NCBI GenBank assembly: GCA_942493305.1
Contig: OW818686.1
Coordinates: forward strand, 806,001-870,000
From: UBA7672 sp030824255
Lineage (GTDB): Bacteria > Pseudomonadota > Alphaproteobacteria > Caulobacterales > Hyphomonadaceae
Length of the DNA: 64,000 bases
Direction: 5' to 3'
Made by a program: the position numbers and the translations under genes. Positions 37,768 to 46,055 of this stretch are shown here, one piece after another; position 1 is the stretch's first letter, and each line of letters begins with the position of its first letter. Under the pieces are notes generated by a model that ran no database searches, was not told where the DNA came from, and saw only the letters and a program-made list of their open reading frames with translations.

Positions 37768-39174
37768 TCAGTCCGCCAGTATCCAGGTGTCTTTGACGCC
37801 GCCGCCCTGGGATGAGTTCACCACGAGCGAACCCTTCTTCAGCGCTACGCGCGTAAGACCGCCCGGCGTCAGGCGAATGTCCTTGCCGACAAGGCAATAG
37901 GGGCGGAAGTCCACATGCCGTTCCTCAATGCCTTCGGAGCCAAGGATCGGCGCTGTCGACAGATCCAGCGTCGGCTGCGCGATGAACTCCGATGGGTTCG
38001 CCTTGATCTTCGCGCGGAAGGCCTCGATCTCCTTCTTCGTCGCATGCGGGCCAATCAGCATGCCGTAACCGCCAGACCCGTGAACCCGCTTCACCACCAG
38101 GTCCTTCAGGTTCTCGATCACATACTTGCAGTCATCCGGCTCGGCGCAGCGCCATGTCTGCACGTTCTCGAGGATTGGCTTTTCGCCGAGATAGAATTTG
38201 ATCATGTCGGGCACGAAGACATAGATCGCCTTGTCGTCGGCCACGCCTGCCCCCGGCGCCGAGCACAGCGTCACGCCGCCCGAACGGTAGACGTTGAAGA
38301 TGCCCGGCACGCCCAGAAGCGAGTCCGACTTGAACTGCAGCGGGTCGATATAGGTGTCGTCGATCCGCCGGTAGATCACGTCCACGCGCTGGGGACCCCG
38401 CGTCGTGCGCATCCAGCAGAGCCCATTCTCCACGAAGAGGTCCTGCGGCTCCACCAGCTCGATGCCCATCAGGTCGGCGAGAAAGGAGTGTTCGTAATAG
38501 GCCGAGTTCAGCGAGCCCGGCGTCAGCAGCACCACGGTTGGATCATCATCGCACTTGATCGGGGCGACTTCCTCCAGCGTTTTCTTCAGCAGGCTCGGAT
38601 AACTTTCAACGCCCTCGACGATCCCCGCCTGGAACAGCTGCGGGAACATCCGCATCATGATCTCGCGGTTCTCGAGCATGTAGGAAACGCCGGACGGCGT
38701 CCTGCAATTGTCTTCCAGCACCTGGAACTTGTCGCCATCCGTCCGCACGATATCCACGCCGACAATGTGGCTGTAGACTTTCCCCGGCGGATCGACGCCC
38801 ACCATCTCCGGCAGGAAAGCCTCGTTCTGGTAGACCAGCTCTTCCGGGATGATACCCGCCCGCATGATCTCGCCGCGATGGTAGACGTCATACAGGAAGG
38901 CGTTCAGCGCCCGGCTGCGCTGCTTGATGCCGCGCGACAGCTTGCGCCACTCGCTGGCCCCGAACACCCGCGGAATCAGGTCGAACGGGATCAGGCGCTC
39001 AGGGTCGCCGCCCTCGCCATAGACGGCGAATGTGATGCCGATCTTGCGGAAGATCGCTTCGGCTTCGCTCTGGCGAAGCTGCAGCAAATCCACCCCGGAT
39101 GCCTCGATCCATTCCGCGATCTTCTCGTAAGGACCCCGGACCGATCGGTCGTCTGCGAACATTTCGTTGTACAT
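37768..39174 (-). CDS. Circularly permuted ATP-grasp protein of the Anbu operon
   Basis: A 468-residue circularly permuted ATP-grasp (DUF404/DUF407 type): MYNEMFADDRSVRGPYEKI, DLIPRVFGASEWRKLSRGIKQRSRAL and LLTPGSLNSAYYEHSFLADLMGIEL are the family's conserved stretches; HGSGGYGMLIGP is the glycine-rich loop. Computational work on ATP-grasp families predicts peptide-bond or amide ligation to an unknown substrate. It is the first gene of the operon; its upstream region holds a perfect palindrome at 39249-39267. Confidence 0.92.
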   Translation of the reverse strand: MYNEMFADDRSVRGPYEKIAEWIEASGVDLLQLRQSEAEAIFRKIGITFAVYGEGGDPERLIPFDLIPRVFGASEWRKLSRGIKQRSRALNAFLYDVYHRGEIMRAGIIPEELVYQNEAFLPEMVGVDPPGKVYSHIVGVDIVRTDGDKFQVLEDNCRTPSGVSYMLENREIMMRMFPQLFQAGIVEGVESYPSLLKKTLEEVAPIKCDDDPTVVLLTPGSLNSAYYEHSFLADLMGIELVEPQDLFVENGLCWMRTTRGPQRVDVIYRRIDDTYIDPLQFKSDSLLGVPGIFNVYRSGGVTLCSAPGAGVADDKAIYVFVPDMIKFYLGEKPILENVQTWRCAEPDDCKYVIENLKDLVVKRVHGSGGYGMLIGPHATKKEIEAFRAKIKANPSEFIAQPTLDLSTAPILGSEGIEERHVDFRPYCLVGKDIRLTPGGLTRVALKKGSLVVNSSQGGGVKDTWILAD

Positions 39175-39248
39175 GCGACCCCAGTCCTAGCCGGTAGGAT
39201 CGCCATCGCGAAGCCGCCCCGACCCACCCTTCACAACAGCAGACTCCC

Positions 39249-39267
39249 CTGCCTAAACTTTAGGCAG
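39249..39267. promoter_or_regulatory. Perfect palindrome upstream of the Anbu operon (candidate operator)
   Basis: CTGCCTAAACTTTAGGCAG is a 9-bp perfect inverted repeat around one base, 75 bp upstream of the ATP-grasp start, followed by AAAAAGG. It could be a repressor operator for the operon or a short terminator-like hairpin. A tiny frame (MPLSGANPLNI, 39283-39318) with AAGGA before it lies nearby. The 272-bp gap 39175-39446 otherwise holds nothing I can name. Confidence 0.5.
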
Positions 39268-39446
39268 AAAAAGGAAATCCCCATGCCCCTCTCTGGAGCC
39301 AATCCCCTCAATATTTGATTGCGACTCTGAAGGCGACCCGCCTTCGCCATGCCGTTACGTCGCTCTTGGCGATGGAACTTCCGCCGCCTGGTGTTCGTTC
39401 ACCACGTTCCGCCTCACTGGACCCGAGGCAGAGGAAACAAGCCAGA

Positions 39447-40154
39447 ATGCCGAATAAGCTGCTGCACGATCTCCGCCGCCTCGCCGTCTCCGAAATCGGC
39501 GCCGTCATTGCGATGGGCGTCATCGCGCTGGGCGCGTTTAGCTTCATCGAGCTTACCGACGAGATCTTCGAAGGCGACACCCACACATTCGACCAATCGC
39601 TGCTGCTGGCCCTGCGCGAGCCGGGGGACACGGCCAACCCGATCGGTCCCTACTGGCTCGAGTACGCCATGGCCGACATCACAGCGCTTGGCGGCTATGC
39701 GGTCCTGACCCTGCTCGTCGCGGGCGTCTTCTTCTACCTGCTCTCGGCTGGAAAGCGCGGCACGGCGCTGCTGCTGGTCGGCGCGGTCATCAGCGGCGCG
39801 GTGATGGTGTCGCTACTCAAGCTCGGTTTCGACCGCCCCCGCCCCGATCTCGTCTCCCACCTCAGCCACGCGCAAAGCTCCAGTTTCCCGAGCGGCCACG
39901 CGACCGTCTCCGCCATCGCCTACCTCACGCTCGGCGTTATTCTCGCCCGCGCGCACGAAAGGCGCCGCGTCAAAATCCTGGTGATGACCTACGCCGTCAT
40001 CCTGACGGTGCTCATCGGCGCCAGCCGGGTCTATCTCGGCGTCCACTGGCCCACCGACGTCCTCGCCGGCTGGGCACTCGGCGCTGGCTGGGCGGCCCTC
40101 TGGTGGCTCATCGCCTGGTGGCTCCAGCGCCGCGGCCAGATCGAACAGCCTTAG
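39447..40154 (+). CDS. PAP2-family membrane phosphatase
   Basis: A 235-residue membrane phosphatase with all three PAP2 signatures: KLGFDRPRPDL, FPSGHATVSA and ASRVYLGVHWPTDVLAG (catalytic His). About six helices. Substrates are phosphatidic acid, undecaprenyl diphosphate or similar lipid phosphates. The start at 39447 has GAGGA upstream; the frame's earlier ATG at 39315 adds a non-membrane arginine-rich stretch. It is divergent from the Anbu operon. Confidence 0.9.
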   Translation: MPNKLLHDLRRLAVSEIGAVIAMGVIALGAFSFIELTDEIFEGDTHTFDQSLLLALREPGDTANPIGPYWLEYAMADITALGGYAVLTLLVAGVFFYLLSAGKRGTALLLVGAVISGAVMVSLLKLGFDRPRPDLVSHLSHAQSSSFPSGHATVSAIAYLTLGVILARAHERRRVKILVMTYAVILTVLIGASRVYLGVHWPTDVLAGWALGAGWAALWWLIAWWLQRRGQIEQP

Positions 40155-40206
40155 CCAGATTGCGGCCGCGATTGCGCTTCCACCCGCCACGCTCTAGCCA
40201 GTCGCC

Positions 40207-41355
40207 ATGGCGCGAGAAGTCGTCCCTCCGGAAACGCTGCTGAAACAGCAGGCCGCAGCGCTCGGCTTCGACGTCGCACGCATCGCCTGCGCCGACGCGG
40301 CATGGCCAGCCGGAGATCGCCTCGCCGATTTCGTCACCCAAGGCTATCACGGCGACATGGGCTGGATGGCTGAGACCCTGCAGCGTCGCCAGCACCCGAC
40401 TGCCATGTGGGCCGACGCCAGATCCGCCCTCGTCGTCGGCCTCAACTACGGCCCGAAGATCGACCCGCTCGAACCGCTCCAGCGGCGCGAGCACGCAACC
40501 ATCTCCGTCTATGCCCAGAACGTCGATTACCACGACCTGATGAAACGCAAGCTCCGCCAGCTCGCCTCCACCTTCGCGACCGCCACCGGCAATGACGTGA
40601 AGATCTTCGTCGACACCGCCCCCCTGATGGAAAAGCCGCTCGCCCACCGCGCTGGCGTCGGCTGGCAGGGCAAGCACACCAATCTCGTCAGCCGCGAGCA
40701 CGGCTCTTGGCTCTTCCTCGGCGTGATGCTCACCACCGCCGACCTAACGCCGGACACAGCCGCGAGCGATTCATGCGGGACGTGTCAGGCCTGTCTCGAC
40801 ATATGCCCGACCAACGCCTTCCCCGCCCCCTACCAGCTCGATGCCCGGCGCTGCATTTCCTATCTCACCATCGAAACGAAAGGCCCGATCCCGCGCGAAT
40901 TCCGCGCCGCGATGGGCAACCGCATCTATGGCTGTGACGACTGCCTCGCCGTCTGCCCCTGGAACAAGTTCGCCCATGCCGCCCGCGAGGCGGCGTTTCA
41001 TCCGCGTGCGGAGCTGACCGCCCCCCTGCTGGCCGACCTGGCCTGCCTTGATGACGCAGCCTTCCGCGAAGTCTTCGCGGGTTCTCCGATAAAACGCATC
41101 GGGCGCGACCGTTTTGTTCGAAACGTCATGATCGCGATTGGAAATTCCGGCTCGCAGGCTCTGGCGGATGTGTGTATCCAGAGGCTTGATGATGCTTCGC
41201 CCGTGGTGCGCGGCGCATCTGTGTGGGCGCTGGGGGCTCTCTCTGCGTCCGCCTTCGACGAACAGTACACGCTGCGGCGACCGGTCGAGTCCGATGCCGC
41301 AGTCTGTGAGGAGTGGGACGCTGGACGACAAGCCCGATCAGACGCTCGGACCTGA
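40207..41355 (+). CDS. queG: Epoxyqueuosine reductase
   Basis: A 382-residue cobalamin- and iron-sulfur enzyme performing the last step of queuosine synthesis (epoxyqueuosine to queuosine in tRNA). FVTQGYHGDMGWMAE, DTAPLMEKPLAHRAGVGWQGKH (containing the catalytic Asp) and the two ferredoxin motifs CGTCQACLDICPTNAF and CDDCLAVCPWN are all typical of QueG. A C-terminal HEAT-like helical extension follows. Its last 62 bp overlap the start of mtgA if that gene begins at 41294. Confidence 0.96.
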   Translation: MAREVVPPETLLKQQAAALGFDVARIACADAAWPAGDRLADFVTQGYHGDMGWMAETLQRRQHPTAMWADARSALVVGLNYGPKIDPLEPLQRREHATISVYAQNVDYHDLMKRKLRQLASTFATATGNDVKIFVDTAPLMEKPLAHRAGVGWQGKHTNLVSREHGSWLFLGVMLTTADLTPDTAASDSCGTCQACLDICPTNAFPAPYQLDARRCISYLTIETKGPIPREFRAAMGNRIYGCDDCLAVCPWNKFAHAAREAAFHPRAELTAPLLADLACLDDAAFREVFAGSPIKRIGRDRFVRNVMIAIGNSGSQALADVCIQRLDDASPVVRGASVWALGALSASAFDEQYTLRRPVESDAAVCEEWDAGRQARSDART

Positions 41356-42157
41356 CGCATCAGGCGAGCCGGAGCAGCGGCGCACGGGAGAGGCTGGCGG
41401 CGTCATCGGCCGCTGGCGCGCTGGCGTCACCGCGCAGGGCGAAGCCTACACTTACGAAAAGCCGCTCTGGCGGCGCATCCTCGTCGGCTTCGCGCTGTGG
41501 TCATCCATCCTCGTCGGCGGTTTCTTCGGCCTCAGCCTGCTGGCCGTCTTCGCCATCGGCTGGACCGGTCCGCCTCCCACCTTCAACATGGCCGGCATGG
41601 CGCTGAAGGGCGTCGAGGTCCGCACCACCTGGGTCGACCTGAAAGACATCTCGCCCCATCTCGTGCGCGCGGTCATCGCCTCAGAAGACCAGAATTTCTG
41701 CACGCACGATGGCTTCGACCTGAAGGAAATACAGAAGGCGATGCAGGACGCCGAGAATGGCGGCGACCTGCGCGGCGCCTCCACCATCTCGCAGCAGACC
41801 GCCAAGAACGTCTTCCTCTGGAATGGCGGCGGCTGGTTCCGCAAAGGCCTCGAAGCCTATTTCACCGTGCTGTCGGAATGGATGTGGTCCAAGCCGCGCG
41901 TTATGGAAATCTATCTCAACGTCGCCGAATGGGGCGATGGTATCTATGGCGTGGAGCAGGCCTCGCAGGAGCGCTTCGGCGTCTCCGCGAAGGACCTCTC
42001 TCCGAAGCAGGCCGCCGCCCTCGCCGCCGTCCTCCCCAGCCCCAACCGCTGGAAGGTCGATGGCAGCTACGCGTCCGGCCGCCGCAACACGCAGATCCAG
42101 TCGCTGATGCGCATGGTCCAGCGCGACAACCTCGACACCTGCGTCGTCGGCCCCTAA
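41294..42157 (+). CDS. mtgA: Monofunctional peptidoglycan transglycosylase
   Basis: A 287-residue glycosyltransferase family 51 enzyme that polymerises lipid II: one transmembrane helix (about residues 68-90), then VRAVIASEDQNFCTHDGFD (catalytic Glu), GASTISQQTAKNVFLW and EIYLNVAEWGDGIYGVEQA. No transpeptidase domain is present. The proposed start at 41294 overlaps queG by 62 bp; the true start could be a little downstream (GAGGAG lies at 41308). The N-terminal cytoplasmic tail is polar and acidic. Confidence 0.93.
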   Translation: MPQSVRSGTLDDKPDQTLGPDASGEPEQRRTGEAGGVIGRWRAGVTAQGEAYTYEKPLWRRILVGFALWSSILVGGFFGLSLLAVFAIGWTGPPPTFNMAGMALKGVEVRTTWVDLKDISPHLVRAVIASEDQNFCTHDGFDLKEIQKAMQDAENGGDLRGASTISQQTAKNVFLWNGGGWFRKGLEAYFTVLSEWMWSKPRVMEIYLNVAEWGDGIYGVEQASQERFGVSAKDLSPKQAAALAAVLPSPNRWKVDGSYASGRRNTQIQSLMRMVQRDNLDTCVVGP

Positions 42158-42163
42158 CCGCGC

Positions 42164-42862
42164 CTAGTTCCCCACGATCCGCGTCCGCGTTTCTGGCACG
42201 CGATCCAGACCCGCCGGGTCCTCTATGCCCCGCAGCCGCATCGCCTCGCGCACGTCCCCTCGCAGCACCAGCACGTTGAGATCGCTTGGCGCCAGCTGCA
42301 TCGCGACTTCGACATCGGACCACGCCGTCGCCAGCTCGTTCTGCTTCAGCCGCGCATGGCCGCGCATCCGGTAGGCTTCCGCATCGCCCGCCGCATTCAT
42401 CATCGCCTTGTCGAGATCGCTTGCGGCTTCCGCCCACTTGTCCATCGAGAGATGCGCCCGCGCGCGATCCTTGTAGAGCTCGCCGTCAGTGGGCCGCAGC
42501 TTCAGCGCATTGGTCAGCGTCACGATCGCCGCATCCGGCATCCCCGCCATCAGCCACGCATTGCCCGACTGCGCGAGATAGACGCCGCGCTCTTCCAGGC
42601 TTCCGCCATCCGCCGCATTCGCCAGCTCCTCCAGCCGCGCCGCCCCCTCCGCCTCCTCCCCCAGCGCAATCAGCGCCAGCGCCGTGCATTGCCGCGCCGC
42701 CGGCTGGTTGCCGCGCGACAGCCAGGTCAGCCCGTCCTGATACGCCGCCTCTGCATCCACATCGATCTTCTCGATGCACTGGCGCAGCTGCTGATCGCCG
42801 GACTGCGCAAACGCGGGCGCCGCACCGCAGAGAATGAACGAGGCAACAAGCAGGGTACGCAT
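42164..42862 (-). CDS. Exported tetratricopeptide-repeat protein
   Basis: A 232-residue protein with a signal peptide (MRTLLVASFILCGAAPAFA). It contains several TPR units, including GNAWLMAGMPDAAIVTLTNALKLRPTDGELYKDRARAHLSMDKW and GDAEAYRMRGHARLKQNELATAW. It would act as a periplasmic scaffold. It is convergent with mtgA (6 bp apart) and divergent from the epimerase-like gene. Confidence 0.85.
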   Translation of the reverse strand: MRTLLVASFILCGAAPAFAQSGDQQLRQCIEKIDVDAEAAYQDGLTWLSRGNQPAARQCTALALIALGEEAEGAARLEELANAADGGSLEERGVYLAQSGNAWLMAGMPDAAIVTLTNALKLRPTDGELYKDRARAHLSMDKWAEAASDLDKAMMNAAGDAEAYRMRGHARLKQNELATAWSDVEVAMQLAPSDLNVLVLRGDVREAMRLRGIEDPAGLDRVPETRTRIVGN

Positions 42863-42934
42863 CGCGGAACGCTTCCGGGCTGGCCCTCAGGACGCGAGGG
42901 CCCTAAGCCCTACACCAGAGGACAAGGCAACATC

Positions 42935-43762
42935 ATGGCCGCAACGCAGCTCTTCGCCTTCGGCTTCGGTTATGTCGCAACCGAACTGGCCCGCCGGCTG
43001 GCCTCAGAAGGCTGGTCCTGCGCCGGCACGGTCCGCACAGCCGAGACTGCGAAACCCCTTGAAGCGCAAGGCTTCACCACGCACCTCTGGCCCGGCGCAG
43101 ATATCACCCCGCCCCCCGGCAGCGCCTGGCTGATCTCCGTCCCACCCGATGAAAACGGCTGCCCCGTCTTCCGCAGCTTCGGCCACCTCGCGCCCACCGC
43201 CAGCTGGATCGGCTACCTCTCCACCACCGGCGTCTATGGCGACCTCGCCGGCGGCTGGGCCTTCGAGGAAACGCCCCTCACCCCCCAAAGCCGCGAAGCC
43301 ACAAACCGCACCATCGCCGAGGCTCAATGGAGCATACGCGGCGCGCGGACCTTCCGCCTCCCCGGCATCTACGGCCCCGGCCGCTCAGCCCTCGAACGCG
43401 TGCAGGAAACCGGCGCAAGGCGCATCATAAAACCCGGCCAGCTTTTCTCCCGCGCGCATGTCGCAGACATCGCGAGCGCCCTCCATCTTTCGATCAACTC
43501 TCCCGCCACCGGCGCCTTCAACATCTGCGACGACGAACCCGCCCCCGCCGACGAAGTGCTCACCTACGCCGCCGAACTTCTGGGCATCGCCCCGCCGCCC
43601 GCCGTCAACTTCGAAGACGCCAACCTCTCCCCCATGGCCCAACGCTTCTACGCCGAATGCAAGCGCGTCTCGAACGCCAGGGCGAAGGCCGCGCTTGGAT
43701 GGCGGCCGGAGTTTCCGACGTATCGTGAGGGTTTGCAGGATTGCATGAGGCAACAACGATAA
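42935..43762 (+). CDS. NAD-dependent epimerase/reductase family protein (YeeZ-like)
   Basis: A 275-residue extended short-chain dehydrogenase: N-terminal FGFGYVATELARRL is a short Rossmann loop, YLSTTGVYGDLAGGWAFEETPL contains the Ser/Tyr region, and RTFRLPGIYGPGRSALERV is a family stretch. It resembles YeeZ-type nucleoside-diphosphate-sugar epimerase relatives with the SDR YxxxK poorly conserved. The start at 42935 follows AGAGGACAAGG. Substrate unknown. Confidence 0.82.
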   Translation: MAATQLFAFGFGYVATELARRLASEGWSCAGTVRTAETAKPLEAQGFTTHLWPGADITPPPGSAWLISVPPDENGCPVFRSFGHLAPTASWIGYLSTTGVYGDLAGGWAFEETPLTPQSREATNRTIAEAQWSIRGARTFRLPGIYGPGRSALERVQETGARRIIKPGQLFSRAHVADIASALHLSINSPATGAFNICDDEPAPADEVLTYAAELLGIAPPPAVNFEDANLSPMAQRFYAECKRVSNARAKAALGWRPEFPTYREGLQDCMRQQR

Positions 43763-43768
43763 GCCCAC

Positions 43769-43916
43769 CCTCGTCCTTCGAGACGATCGCTTCGCGATCC
43801 CTCAGGATGAGGGCTTCTCAACAGCGGTGATCATGGAAAGGCCTCATCCTGAGGGATCGCGGACACGCCACTTCAACAGCGGAATTCTCTCGGTGCGATC
43901 GTCTCGAAGGACGAGG
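43769..43916. repeat. Palindromic repeat element, two inverted copies
   Basis: The left copy, 43769-43814, starts CCTCGTCCTTCGAGACGATC and ends CCTCAGGATGAGGGC. The right copy, 43841-43916, is its reverse complement (GCCTCATCCTGAGGGATCGC ... GTCTCGAAGGACGAGG) but is interrupted by about 33 bp (43862-43894). The bases tcaacagcgg occur both in the spacer and in the interruption. This is the widely dispersed CTCGTCCTTCGAGAC type of intergenic repeat seen in alphaproteobacteria. The rest of the gap to 44030 shows no gene. Confidence 0.75.
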
Positions 43917-44030
43917 TCGTGCTCACCGGCGTCCAGGCAGTACCCATCTCACCCGGCCGGCCCTGCACGTCTCGTGAAGGGCTACCGCAGTGGCTGCGCA
44001 AGGCTGCCGTTCACCGCGAACGCGTTCGCA

Positions 44031-44525
44031 TCACGGGCGGTCGATTGGCGAAAGGTGGGACGCGCGTTCGCTGCAGGCTGCGACGGGAATGCGCAGTGTG
44101 TTCCGTCGATAATCCGCCCTGGCCTGTTCGGCGTAGCTCACGGCAAGGCTCGCCCAATTGTCACGATGGGTCACGCCTTCTGCCTCCAGCTTTGCAACGC
44201 CGGCCGCCTCAAGCCGTTTCGCGGCGGCCAGAAGAGGCGTGGCACCGTCGGGATCCGTCTTGATCCTCACGTCGAACTCCGCGTTCAGCACAGCCCAGCA
44301 ATACAGGTTGTTCTTCGCCTCCTGCGAGCCGGGCATCGAGTCATCGGGTTCGATAGGAATGCCGGGCGCCGGCGGTGCCTCATCGGAGGATAGCGCTTGC
44401 GGAAGGTTGGCGAGGCGCCCTTCCACCATCGCCCGTTCCGTCTTCTGCATAATTTGAGAGATCAGGATGCCGCCGAAGAGCACGATGGCGATCAACCCGA
44501 TGATCTGCCGCGGTTTCATCTTCAT
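44031..44525 (-). CDS. Membrane-anchored hypothetical protein
   Basis: A 164-residue protein with an N-terminal signal anchor (IIGLIAIVLFGGILISQIM, about residues 8-26) and a periplasmic domain of about 130 residues containing a pair of Cys (NLYCWAVLN, VAACSERA) and Ala/Glu-rich helices. Family not recognised. GGGG lies upstream of the first ATG at 44525; a second ATG follows two codons later. Confidence 0.6.
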   Translation of the reverse strand: MKMKPRQIIGLIAIVLFGGILISQIMQKTERAMVEGRLANLPQALSSDEAPPAPGIPIEPDDSMPGSQEAKNNLYCWAVLNAEFDVRIKTDPDGATPLLAAAKRLEAAGVAKLEAEGVTHRDNWASLAVSYAEQARADYRRNTLRIPVAACSERASHLSPIDRP

Positions 44526-44722
44526 GGATCAGGCCCCGTATCGGGCTCGAACTCTTGCAGCATTCGCCGCCTGGCCGCCAGACAGGCTCGGGCACGAGGC
44601 CTCGTTCCGGGACGGGCGCACCGCCGGCTTACCTGCAAGCAAAAGCAAGCGCACCCGACCGAGGAGGCCGGGGCGCAGCATGAGTGCGGCGTGGGAGAAG
44701 GCCGAACGTCGGCCCTCCGGCT

Positions 44723-44956
44723 CTACGGCCGGGTAGAAACGGGCTTCGGCAGCAGGCCTTCGCGCTGGGCGCGCTTGCGCGCCAGCTTCCGCGCCCGGCG
44801 CACGGACTCGGCTTTCCGACGCGCCTTGGCTTCGGACGGCTTCTCGTAGGCAGTGCGTGCCTTCATTTCCCGGAAGACACCCTCGCGTTGCATCTTCTTC
44901 TTGAGGGCCTTCAACGCCTGATCGACGTTATTGTCCCGGACCACGATAACTACGAT
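44723..44956 (-). CDS. rpsU: 30S ribosomal protein S21, probable AUC start codon
   Basis: The body VRDNNVDQALKALKKKMQREGVFREMK then YEKPSEAKARRKAESVRRARKLARKRAQREG is unmistakable S21, which acts at the anti-Shine-Dalgarno region of the 30S subunit. No ATG, GTG or TTG lies at the expected distance. The residue aligned with the initiator Met of other S21 proteins is encoded by ATC at 44954-44956, and GGAGAG sits six bases upstream of it. A GTG four codons later would delete the first strand. The 77-residue product fits the family. The gap to the next gene (45202) shows no other feature. Confidence 0.85.
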   Translation of the reverse strand: MVVIVVRDNNVDQALKALKKKMQREGVFREMKARTAYEKPSEAKARRKAESVRRARKLARKRAQREGLLPKPVSTRP

Positions 44957-45201
44957 TTGAAACTCTCCATCGCTGCCCCGGCGCTGGTTCAGCACGCCGG
45001 ATAGCGGGGGTCCGATATCATGGAACATCCAGACTGCCCACCCTTCACGCGCGAGGACGGCCGGGGGGCGAATTCAGGAAGGCGCAGACATGATGAAATC
45101 GGGTCTCGCATGGACCTCAAATCAGCCCTGCCGGGCGGGTTCTGCTGCCCTTTTTCCTTTATCTTTCAGCCGCGCGACGGCTTCCGGCGGCTTCCAGGCG
45201 C

Positions 45202-45975
45202 TCAGCCGGCCAGCCCATCCGCCTCGCCCGCCAGCCCCAGAACAGTCCCCACCATCCGCTGAATGTCCTGCGGCCGCGACAGCCTGTGGTCGCCATCCTT
45301 GATCAGCGACCACACCACATCCTGGCTGCGCAGCTTGTCTGCGAGGTCCAGCGAATGCGTCCAAGGCACGTCCGGATCGAGCCCGCCCTGAAGGATGCGT
45401 ACCGCCACATCGATCCCGATCTCGCCATCGAGCACATTCCACTGCCGCCCCTCGACGATCAGGTCGCGCGTGATCGGATAGCCGGCCGGGTCGTAGTCAG
45501 AGGGACGGGTCCAGAAGCCCTCCTCCATGATCTGCCGTCGCTGGCTCTCGTCGAACGATGCCCACATGAGTTTGTCTGTGAAGTCCGGCGCAGGCGCGAG
45601 CAGCACCAGACCCTTCACCCGCTCCGGCCGCGCCAGCGCCGCGAGCAACGCCATCCAGCCGCCCATCGACGATCCGACCAGAACGAGCGGACCTGTCGTC
45701 AACTGGTCGATCACCGCCAGCGCATCTCCCCGCCAGCGCCCGATCGTTCCGTCGGCAAAGTCTCCGCCGCTCTCGCCATGGCCCTGATAGTCGAACCGAA
45801 CGAAACTCCGCCCCGCCTCGCGGCACCGGGCATGGAGCACACTCGCCTTCTCGCCAAGCATGTCGGAATGAAACCCGCCCAGCCACACCACGCTGGTCCG
45901 GGCCTTGTCGCCATCGCTGCGCCGGTAGGCGATGCGCACGCCATCGACGTCGAGAAACTCTGCTGCATCCATCAT
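45202..45975 (-). CDS. Alpha/beta hydrolase
   Basis: A 257-residue alpha/beta-hydrolase: FVRFDYQGHGESGGDF, then GSSMGGWMALLAAL (nucleophile elbow G-x-S-x-G), an acid in LDPDVPWTHSLDL and the catalytic His in DGDHRLSRPQDIQRM. The sequence resembles BEM46/YfhR-type and palmitoyl-thioesterase-like hydrolases (WLGGFHSDMLGEK). No signal peptide. Substrate unknown. It is divergent from the glycosyltransferase gene. Confidence 0.9.
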   Translation of the reverse strand: MMDAAEFLDVDGVRIAYRRSDGDKARTSVVWLGGFHSDMLGEKASVLHARCREAGRSFVRFDYQGHGESGGDFADGTIGRWRGDALAVIDQLTTGPLVLVGSSMGGWMALLAALARPERVKGLVLLAPAPDFTDKLMWASFDESQRRQIMEEGFWTRPSDYDPAGYPITRDLIVEGRQWNVLDGEIGIDVAVRILQGGLDPDVPWTHSLDLADKLRSQDVVWSLIKDGDHRLSRPQDIQRMVGTVLGLAGEADGLAG

Positions 45976-46055
45976 GTCGCTTCTTCTGGTCGGTTTGCGC
46001 CAGACTGAAAAGCGACTATTGGGACCCCGGGGCCGGAATCGCAGGGAATCACTTT

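Noticed and set aside
44526..44722. Possible tRNA in the gap between the anchored hypothetical gene and rpsU
   Set aside because: A CGGGCTCGAACTC stretch resembles a T-loop, but no acceptor stem, D-arm or anticodon arm can be drawn around it.
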